In this document: in pieces, positions 58,843 through 64,000 of the stretch | How the letters are laid out: each line of letters begins with the position of its first letter | Numbering within the stretch: position 1 is the first letter of the stretch | NCBI GenBank assembly: GCA_910584235.1 | Contig: CAJTZD010000012.1 | Span: 18,788-82,787 of the forward strand | Length of the DNA stretch: 64,000 bases | Origin: an uncultured Acetatifactor sp. | Lineage (GTDB): Bacteria; Bacillota; Clostridia; Lachnospirales; Lachnospiraceae | Direction of reading: 5' to 3' | Notes under the pieces: model-generated | Seen by the model: only the letters and a program-made list of their open reading frames with translations | Told to the model about the DNA's origin: nothing | The model's database searches: none | Made by a program: the position numbers and the translations under genes

Positions 58843-58871
58843 ACTTTAGACCCAAACGTAAAGTTTGTCAA
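58843..58871 (-). promoter_or_regulatory. Promoter of the rimP-nusA-infB operon
   Basis: Minus strand: TTGACA (58866-58871), 17-base spacer, TAAAGT (58843-58848). Confidence 0.55.
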
Positions 58872-58900
58872 TAGGTTTGTTAAATTTTTGTAAATAATTT

Positions 58901-59665
58901 TCATATACTGTCCGGCTTTTGGCTATCCTGTTCCCCAAAGCTCTCGCTCCCTGCGCATTCTTCCTCTCCCACGTACACGATCTCCAGATTTCCAAAATTC
59001 ACGGAACCGCCGATGTAGAGCACATCCTCGCCAAAGGGATTGCCTTTTCCCTTTTCGGCCACGTTGCCGAAAGCAGTCCCCACATTCAGCACCACTTTCC
59101 ATACGCCGGGAACGTAAATCACAATGTTGCCGAAAGAGGTTTCCACATTTACCTCTGCCATATGGTTCTTCAGCAGGGTCTCCGTAAAGTACAGCTGCAA
59201 GGAGCCAAAGGTATTTTCCGCGTCCACCTTGCCCACCATCCCGGAGAGGTATTTGGTGGATTCCCCGAAAGTGTTCTCATAGGATACATAGTCGCCGTCC
59301 CTGTCGCACTCCAGCACGCCTTTTCTCTGCCATTTCCCGCCTCCCGGATGCTTATGGCCCTGGCCGAACCTGGGAAACAACAGCTTCAGCCCCATGTTTC
59401 CCAGCAGGGCGGCTCCCAGCACCGGCCAGGGCGTGATGGCCTCCAGGCCCAGCAGCTCGTCGTTTACGATGATCAGGGCTGCCAGCGGGAAGATAATCTG
59501 ATCAAAGTTTCTCCTTGCAATCCCCTTGAGCAGGATCGCGAGCAGGCCTATGTTGAATATGATAGGCCAAAAGCCGACCCCCTCCAGATACCCCAGCCTG
59601 CCGAGCAGCAGCGCAGCTGCCGCCGCCAAAAGCACAATACCCCAAAATACATTCTTATTTCTCAT
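58901..59665 (-). CDS. LiaF-like membrane protein
   Basis: A 254-residue protein with four N-terminal hydrophobic helices (about 5-100; FWGIVLLAAAAALLLGRLGYLEG, FWPIIFNIGLLAILLKG) and a C-terminal beta-rich domain (about 130-240; YENTFGESTKYLSG, AENTFGSLQLYF, ETSFGNIVIYVPGVWKVVLNVGTAFGNV) whose repeating FG motif is typical of LiaF / cell-wall-active antibiotic response proteins. LiaF regulates two-component responses to envelope stress; here no LiaRS pair is present, but a LytTR regulator precedes the gene by 42 bases and is probably its partner. Confidence 0.78.
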   Translation of the reverse strand: MRNKNVFWGIVLLAAAAALLLGRLGYLEGVGFWPIIFNIGLLAILLKGIARRNFDQIIFPLAALIIVNDELLGLEAITPWPVLGAALLGNMGLKLLFPRFGQGHKHPGGGKWQRKGVLECDRDGDYVSYENTFGESTKYLSGMVGKVDAENTFGSLQLYFTETLLKNHMAEVNVETSFGNIVIYVPGVWKVVLNVGTAFGNVAEKGKGNPFGEDVLYIGGSVNFGNLEIVYVGEEECAGSESFGEQDSQKPDSI

Positions 59666-59707
59666 CTATCCTTACCTCTTTTCCGATTAATTGCAGCCGT
59701 TTATCCG

Positions 59708-60169
59708 TCACATTCCCAGTTTTCTGTCTTTTACCCGATCTGTCACTGCCTTGAAATAAGCCCTGGAAACCATTACTTTCTTCCTGGTTCCCGTAAATTC
59801 CATGACGCTGGAGGCGGTCAGATTTCTGGTGATGGAGTACACGAAATCCAGATTGGCGATGGTGGACTTGGATATCCGCATAAAGTTTCCCGGCAGCAGC
59901 TCCTCCAGCTCATAAAGCTTGTGACCGCAAAGGAAGATCCTGTCCGCCGTATGGGCCCGTATGTCCCGCCCCTCCGTCTCAAAGAAATAGATTTCTTCCA
60001 TAGGTACAAAAAATTCGGTCTCGCCGTTTTTAAGCGAAAGGCATCTCTTTGCGTTGCCCTGTTTTGTTATGTAATTCTGGAGGGCTATGACAGAGTCGCT
60101 TAAGCTAGGACAGCGGATGGTCACTTCCTCCTCCGCAAGCCCCTCGTCGATCTCAATTTTTACTTTCAT
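59708..60169 (-). CDS. LytTR-family DNA-binding regulator
   Basis: A 153-residue protein with a C-terminal LytTR domain (about 45-150): VPMEEIYFFETEGRDIRAHTADRIF, KLYELEELLPGNFMRISKSTIANLDFV and KKVMVSRAYFKAVTDRV. There is no receiver or membrane domain, so it is a stand-alone LytTR regulator, a type usually found next to a small membrane or LiaF-like protein that it controls. The ATG at 60169 follows AGGGGAAACGAA. Its neighbour downstream is the LiaF-like gene (42 bases). Confidence 0.85.
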   Translation of the reverse strand: MKVKIEIDEGLAEEEVTIRCPSLSDSVIALQNYITKQGNAKRCLSLKNGETEFFVPMEEIYFFETEGRDIRAHTADRIFLCGHKLYELEELLPGNFMRISKSTIANLDFVYSITRNLTASSVMEFTGTRKKVMVSRAYFKAVTDRVKDRKLGM

Positions 60170-60311
60170 TTCGTTTCCCCTGCTTCCTCGGCGCAGCCTT
60201 TGGCTTCCGGGATTTTTTATCCATAGCCTCAGTATATAGGAAATCTCAAATCTGTAAATGCATTTTGTGTAAGAGGTAAGTTTTGACGTATAAAAAGACA
60301 GCATGCGGCTA

Positions 60312-60482
60312 TCAGAGAATGCTGTATTCCATCCACTCGTAGAGGAGCCTGGTTCCCTCTGTGGTCTCCGGCGGCAGCAGGGCCCTGGCCACCAGCTTTG
60401 GTTCGTCGGACTCTGTATCCGTGCGTTTGAGATTGGCATAGTCTCCGTCGATGGACACGACCACATATTCAAATCTGTTCAT
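60312..60482 (-). CDS. Small DUF3006-like protein (56 residues)
   Basis: A frame of 56 codons on the minus strand, from ATG at 60480-60482 to TGA at 60312-60314. It starts MNRFEYVVVSIDGDYANLKR and ends RLLYEWMEYSIL. AGGAGG with 8-9 base spacing supports the start; a second in-frame ATG at 60491 lies too close to the site. The pattern IDGDYANL...LVARALLPPETTEGTRL resembles DUF3006 proteins (identity of function unknown). It lies between groEL and the LytTR gene; codon use is normal for the region. Confidence 0.7.
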   Translation of the reverse strand: MNRFEYVVVSIDGDYANLKRTDTESDEPKLVARALLPPETTEGTRLLYEWMEYSIL

Positions 60483-60624
60483 TTTTGTCATCCTCCTATA
60501 CTAAAGTTGCTTCCAAAGTACAGTTCTATTATACCGCTGTTACGCCAAAAAGCAATCCTCTGCGCGGCCGGCCGCCGAAGAAAGCGCACAGTATTCCGAA
60601 ACCATGCTGCTGATTTAAAGCGGT

Positions 60625-60678
60625 AAAAAGGAGCCGGCGCTCAGGCGGACTATTATTCCGTCTTCGCTCCGGCTCCCG
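60625..60678 (-). terminator. groESL terminator
   Basis: Minus strand: GGAGCCGG pairs with CCGGCTCC, with inner GACGGA/TCCGCC pairs, followed by TTTTT; it stands about 45 bases behind the groEL stop. Confidence 0.85.
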
Positions 60679-60718
60679 TAAAATCATCTGTTAGCCGTAT
60701 TCAATTCAGTCCGGCAGA

Positions 60719-62344
60719 TTACATCATGCCGCCCATTCCGCCTGCGCCTGCGGGCATTGCGGGAGTCTCTTCTTTGATGTTGGCCACAACGCTCTCGGTG
60801 GTCAGCAAAGTGCTCGCCACGCTGGTAGCATTCTGCAGGGCGCTTCTGGTCACCTTTGCGGGATCCAGGATGCCTGCTTTCACCATGTCCACATACTCCT
60901 CTTTCAGCACGTCGAAGCCTACGCCTGCCTCGGACTCGCGCACCTTATTGATGATGACGCTGCCCTCTAAGCCAGCGTTGGCGGCGATATGATACAGAGG
61001 GGACTCCAGGGCTTTCAGGACCAGACTAGCGCCTGTCTTCTCGTCGCCCTCCAGGGTCTCGGCCAGCTTGGCTACTTCCTTGGCCGCATGGATATAAGCG
61101 GAACCGCCGCCGCAGATAATGCCCTCTTCCACGGCTGCCCTTGTGGCTGCCAGAGCGTCCTCCATGCGGAGCTTAGCCTCTTTCATCTCGGTCTCGGTAG
61201 CTGCGCCTACGCGGATCACGGCAACGCCGCCTGCCAGCTTGGCCAGTCTCTCCTGAAGCTTCTCTCTGTCGAAGTCGGAAGTGGTCTCCTCGATCTGCTT
61301 CCTGATCTGTCCGATGCGGGCCTGGATCTCGTCCTTGTCGCCCTCGCCGTCCACGATGACAGTGTTTTCTTTCTGAACCTTTACGGACTTTGCATGGCCC
61401 AGCATATCCATGGTGGCGTCTTTGAGTTCATACCCCAAGTCGGAGCTGATGACGGTGCCGCCGGTAAGGATAGCGATATCCTGCAGCATGTCTTTTCTCC
61501 TGTCGCCGTAGCCGGGCGCCTTTACAGCCACTACATTGAATGTGCCGCGCAGCTTGTTCACGATCAGGGTGGTAAGAGCCTCGCCCTCCACGTCCTCGGC
61601 GATGATTAAAAGCTTGGCGCCGGACTGCACGATCTGCTCCAGAATGGGCAGGATCTCCTGAATATTGGAAATCTTCTTGTCTGTGATCAGGATGCAGGGA
61701 TTCTCTAAAGTGGCCTCCATCTTGTCCATGTCCGTAGCCATGTAAGCGGAAATATAGCCTCTGTCAAACTGCATGCCCTCTACCAGGTCAAGCTCGGTCT
61801 GCATAGTCTTGGACTCTTCGATGGTGATGACGCCGTCTCCGCTGACTTTCTCCATGGCGTCCGCAACCAGCTGTCCCACTTCCTCATCCCCTGCGGAGAT
61901 GGCGGCAACTCTTGCGATATGCTCCTTGCCGTTTACTTTCTGGCTCATCTTGGAGATGGCTTCCACGGCGCACTCGGTGGCTTTCTTCATGCCCTTTCTC
62001 AGGATGATGGGGTTGGCGCCTGCGGCCAGGTTCTTGATACCTGCGTTTACCATGGCCTGTGCCAGGACGGTAGCCGTGGTGGTGCCGTCGCCGGCCACGT
62101 CGTTGGTCTTGGTGGCCACTTCCTTTACAAGCTGTGCGCCCATGTTCTCAAATGCGTCCGCCAGCTCGATCTCTTTTGCGATGGTTACACCGTCGTTGGT
62201 GATCAGGGGAGCGCCGAAAGATTTGTCCAGTACCACGTTTCTTCCCTTAGGTCCAAGGGTCACTCTCACGGTGTCGCTTAACTGGTTGACACCGGACTCT
62301 AATGCTGCACGGGCTTCCGCACCGTATTTAATTTCTTTTGCCAT
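60719..62344 (-). CDS. groEL: Chaperonin GroEL
   Basis: A 541-residue Hsp60 chaperonin: MAKEIKYGAEARAALESGVNQLSDTVRVTLGPKGRNVVLDK, TNDGVTIAKEIEL, NDVAGDGTTTATVLAQA (Asp of ATP hydrolysis), and the Gly/Met-rich C-terminus AGGMGGMM. It encloses folding proteins with GroES. ATG at 62344 with GGAGG ten bases upstream; an earlier in-frame ATG at 62353 lies right at that site. The 172-base gap to groES (62345-62516) is long for a groESL operon and has a small CTTGGGA/TCCCAAG hairpin (62455-62472). Confidence 0.97.
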   Translation of the reverse strand: MAKEIKYGAEARAALESGVNQLSDTVRVTLGPKGRNVVLDKSFGAPLITNDGVTIAKEIELADAFENMGAQLVKEVATKTNDVAGDGTTTATVLAQAMVNAGIKNLAAGANPIILRKGMKKATECAVEAISKMSQKVNGKEHIARVAAISAGDEEVGQLVADAMEKVSGDGVITIEESKTMQTELDLVEGMQFDRGYISAYMATDMDKMEATLENPCILITDKKISNIQEILPILEQIVQSGAKLLIIAEDVEGEALTTLIVNKLRGTFNVVAVKAPGYGDRRKDMLQDIAILTGGTVISSDLGYELKDATMDMLGHAKSVKVQKENTVIVDGEGDKDEIQARIGQIRKQIEETTSDFDREKLQERLAKLAGGVAVIRVGAATETEMKEAKLRMEDALAATRAAVEEGIICGGGSAYIHAAKEVAKLAETLEGDEKTGASLVLKALESPLYHIAANAGLEGSVIINKVRESEAGVGFDVLKEEYVDMVKAGILDPAKVTRSALQNATSVASTLLTTESVVANIKEETPAMPAGAGGMGGMM

Positions 62345-62516
62345 GATAATCATGCCTCCGTTTTTATATGATTTATTCAAAAACTTGCTTAGACTCCATT
62401 CCTCTGGTCCCGAATCAGCCCCAGGCGAAAAACTCTGTTTATTTCTTCAAAGAACTTGGGAAGTCTCCCAAGAACTTGAGAAATCCCGGATCCGGAACTT
62501 TCCATCTTAAGCCTCT

Positions 62517-62804
62517 TTAGTTCTCAATCACCGCCAGGATATCGTTCTGCTTCACTACGATGAACTCTTCCTCGTCAAGCTTCACTTCGGTGCCGGCGTA
62601 CTTGGAGTAGATCACGTTGTCGCCCACCTTTACCTCCATCTTCACTTCCTTGCCGTCCACCACGCCGCCGGGGCCTACCGCAACCACTTCCGCCTGCTGG
62701 GGCTTCTCCTTGCTCTGTCCGGGAAGCACGATGCCGGATTTTGTGGTCTCTTCCGCAACTAACTGCTTTAATACGACTCTGTCACCTAAGGGTACTAGTT
62801 TCAT
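62517..62804 (-). CDS. groES: Co-chaperonin GroES
   Basis: A 95-residue GroES: MKLVPLGDRVVLKQLVAEETTKSGIVLPGQSKEKPQQAEVVAVGPG with the mobile loop (SGIVLPG) and the C-terminal VGDNVIYSKYAGTEVKLDEEEFIVVKQNDILAVIEN. Normal length. AGGAGGCAATTATC precedes the ATG. Controlled by the CIRCE element just upstream. Confidence 0.97.
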   Translation of the reverse strand: MKLVPLGDRVVLKQLVAEETTKSGIVLPGQSKEKPQQAEVVAVGPGGVVDGKEVKMEVKVGDNVIYSKYAGTEVKLDEEEFIVVKQNDILAVIEN

Positions 62805-62873
62805 GATAATTGCCTCCTGTTGTCTGCATTTTTTGATTACAGGGTTCGCAGAGCGGTCCCTGTAATATATCTG

Positions 62874-62900
62874 TTAGCACTCATTTGGTTTGAGTGCTAA
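62874..62900. promoter_or_regulatory. CIRCE element (HrcA operator)
   Basis: TTAGCACTC (62874-62882), nine-base spacer, GAGTGCTAA (62892-62900) is a perfect CIRCE inverted repeat. It places groESL under the heat-shock repressor HrcA, whose gene is not in this window. Confidence 0.97.
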
Positions 62901-62912
62901 TCACTGAAACAT

Positions 62913-62941
62913 ATAATAGTTTTATATGGAAATCTTTGCAA
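62913..62941 (-). promoter_or_regulatory. groESL promoter
   Basis: Minus strand: TTGCAA (62936-62941), 17-base spacer, TATTAT (62913-62918), directly upstream of CIRCE, so HrcA would block initiation. 62942-63165 is AT-rich near the operon, then contains the possible start region of the small plus gene. Confidence 0.65.
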
Positions 62942-63165
62942 ATATATTCACGGATAGCCAAAGTAATTTTCTTTCTTTTTTCTCTCGTTTTCTCTTATTT
63001 TCTCCCGTTTTCTCACTTTCTTCCCATTGGTCTGATTTAATATTTATTTTAGAAATCTATTCTTTTTTCCGCTATTTTCGCCGATATATCTTATAACAAG
63101 ATACTGTTGAAATACACATCCAAGGAGGGATTAACGGAGCAAACGGAATTCAAAGTTATTTCAAA

Positions 63166-63387
63166 GTGTATCCGGTTCAGATGGTATCCGGCGTGTCGAA
63201 GCCGAAAAGGGAGAAGAGAGGCTCCGGGCAGCAGCAGTCCCGCTCCTCCTGCTCCCACGTATTCGCCGCCACCCTCGAAAGGGCTGCCGAGCAGGACGCC
63301 CCAAAGGAGTGCTACACTGTCACCTATGACAGAAGCAGCAAGCTCCAGACCTATTATTACCGCCAGTCCAAAGAGTATACTTTCTGA
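63166..63387 (+). CDS. Short Ser/Gln/Lys-rich protein with conserved-looking C-terminal (hypothetical)
   Basis: A plus-strand frame ending in TAA-type stop with the tail ECYTVTYDRSSKLQTYYYRQSKEYTF; 73 residues if the GTG at 63166 is used. The frame stays open upstream to 63097 and reads GINGANGIQSYFK there, directly after AAGGAGGG (63122-63129), but no ATG, GTG or TTG stands in frame near that site (only ATT at 63130 and 63148). The start is therefore unsettled. The middle is rich in Ser, Lys, Arg and Gln, the end in Tyr. A strong terminator follows 23 bases after the stop, supporting a real transcription unit. No function assigned. Confidence 0.45.
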   Translation: MYPVQMVSGVSKPKREKRGSGQQQSRSSCSHVFAATLERAAEQDAPKECYTVTYDRSSKLQTYYYRQSKEYTF

Positions 63388-63766
63388 AACCCGCTTCCCG
63401 GGAGGGAACGCAAAGAAACAGGCATGTGCGCAGAGCATATGCCTGTTTCTTTGCCACTTTTCCTTTTATCAAATCGTACTGTAAATACTCTTTTCTTTCA
63501 TCACGGCATCTGCATACAAAATCAATCCACTCCGTTAAGTCCTCTCCAAAGGATTTGCATATCAATCCGTCCATATCCTCCGCCATGTCATATACTGTGA
63601 CGATTGCTCTGTCCGCACCGTAAATATCAGCTTTTCTCCTTGCCCACCTCTCAGCCTGTTCCTTTACTGTTGTCGCATAAAATCCTTTTCCAAAATCCAG
63701 CGACCGAAAAGAATGTTCCGTATCCGGATGTTTTACAATCACATTTGAACCGTGATAAACAATCAT
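63320..63766 (-). CDS. DUF3990-family protein with replaced C-terminus (probably truncated)
   Basis: A 148-residue frame. The first ~110 residues match DUF3990: VYHGSNVIVKHPDTEHSFRSLDFGKGFYATTVKEQAERWARRK and WIDFVCRCRDERKEYLQYDLIKGKVA. DUF3990 proteins are usually about 150-165 residues and relate to the ADP-ribosyltransferase fold as far as I recall. The last 40 residues are encoded by the antisense of a terminator hairpin and of the small plus-strand gene, with no family resemblance, so the true C-terminus seems lost. It follows DUF3791 with ATGA overlap (63763-63766), the usual toxin-antitoxin-like order. Confidence 0.65.
   Translation of the reverse strand: MIVYHGSNVIVKHPDTEHSFRSLDFGKGFYATTVKEQAERWARRKADIYGADRAIVTVYDMAEDMDGLICKSFGEDLTEWIDFVCRCRDERKEYLQYDLIKGKVAKKQAYALRTCLFLCVPSREAGFRKYTLWTGGNNRSGACCFCHR
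63410..63454 (+). terminator. Strong terminator of the small plus-strand gene
   Basis: GCAAAGAAACAGGCAT (63410-63425) pairs perfectly (16 positions) with ATGCCTGTTTCTTTGC (63439-63454), followed on the plus strand by a C/T-rich stretch with T runs (ACTTTTCCTTTT). It lies inside the antisense DUF3990 frame. Confidence 0.8.
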
Positions 63767-63978
63767 ACAGATATCCCCCTGACGCTAAAATATTCCTTGA
63801 TATCTTCGATAATATACTGTGTGCTCTGTGTATGAAGGATTTCATAATTAGGCACCAGAAAGCCCATGATGCAATTTGTATTTTTCATGTTTCTGTATAT
63901 TTGGGACGGACTCTGTTTCCAATGGTTTGCACATGCATGAATTATATATATAACAAATGAAAACGTCTCTTTATTCAT
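63763..63978 (-). CDS. DUF3791-family small protein
   Basis: A 71-residue protein of DUF3791: FVIYIIHACANHWKQSPSQIYRNMK, NCIMGFLVPNYEILHTQSTQYIIEDIKEYFSVRGISV. It is paired with DUF3990 downstream (ATGA overlap), a common two-gene module in gut Clostridia and proposed to be a toxin-antitoxin-like system with DUF3791 as the partner. AAAGGAAAAGGGCTT precedes the ATG. The gene lies 22 bases from the window end, and more of the same module may continue outside. Confidence 0.75.
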   Translation of the reverse strand: MNKETFSFVIYIIHACANHWKQSPSQIYRNMKNTNCIMGFLVPNYEILHTQSTQYIIEDIKEYFSVRGISV

Positions 63979-64000
63979 AAGCCCTTTTCCTTTCAGTTCC

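Noticed and set aside
62345..62516. A missing gene or ncRNA in the long groES-groEL gap
   Set aside because: Only one seven-pair hairpin is visible, with no frame or known RNA; left as untranslated spacer.

Overview
The window looks like a chromosomal segment of a Lachnospiraceae-type Clostridia (Firmicutes) with moderate-to-high GC. The evidence is strong AGGAGG ribosome sites, TTGACA/TATAAT promoters, the rimP-nusA-ylxR-ylxQ-infB-rbfA-nrnA-truB-ribF operon order, a CIRCE-controlled groESL operon, Rex, LplB/LplC-type sugar permeases with an AraC regulator, and several proteins typical of that family (DUF1653, DUF5685, a small DUF3006-like protein). Genus is not resolvable by eye. Most genes are on the minus strand.

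Layout. 1-603: two tandem copies of a hairpin repeat and a decayed GH1 glycosidase start. 604-2490: cytoplasmic GH43 glycosidase. 2517-4013: RtcB RNA ligase. 4267-17732: a carbohydrate locus. An AraC-type sensor and a divergently read TIM-barrel glycosidase-like gene border a minus-strand run of two ABC permeases, a lipoprotein binding protein, a beta-helix protein, a GH94 phosphorylase, a sialic-acid-lyase-like aldolase and an EamA-type transporter. No ABC ATPase is present, so a shared one is presumably used. 17808-25979: membrane protein and glycosyltransferase pair, YebC, CorC/HlyC-type protein, MazF without antitoxin, NAD(P)HX repair enzyme, coiled-coil protein, Rex. 26021-31570: secreted GH3 hexosaminidase and glyA-hom-lysC. 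31737-33478: lipid kinase and PAP2 phosphatase on the plus strand. 33584-40633: glycosyltransferase, SfsA-MutY fusion, 5'-nucleotidase, DUF1653, a tiny LexA-box transcription unit, DnaJ-like, DUF5685 and zinc-ribbon proteins.

41006-46537: tldE (broken by an in-frame amber codon), tldD, pnp and rpsO, with a long leader stem in front of pnp. 46695-49528: SH3-NlpC/P60 hydrolase with WalR-like boxes, and a Na/Pi symporter with PhoU tail. 49637-58730: translation and ribosome-maturation operon, with a 28-base perfect palindrome in its leader. 58901-60482: LiaF-like membrane protein, LytTR regulator and a 56-residue small protein. 60719-62941: groESL with promoter and CIRCE. 63166-63978: a short plus-strand gene with its terminator, and a DUF3791/DUF3990 pair in which the DUF3990 C-terminus is replaced by sequence antisense to that terminator and gene.

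No rRNA, tRNA, CRISPR array or transposase was seen. The most unusual items are the LexA-box micro-ORF unit (38356-38495), the covarying AAGGGCA-loop hairpin family, the three-way-junction-like element behind tldE, the amber-split tldE beside an intact tldD, the SfsA-MutY fusion, and the carbohydrate locus with its uncharacterised beta-helix and TIM-barrel proteins.
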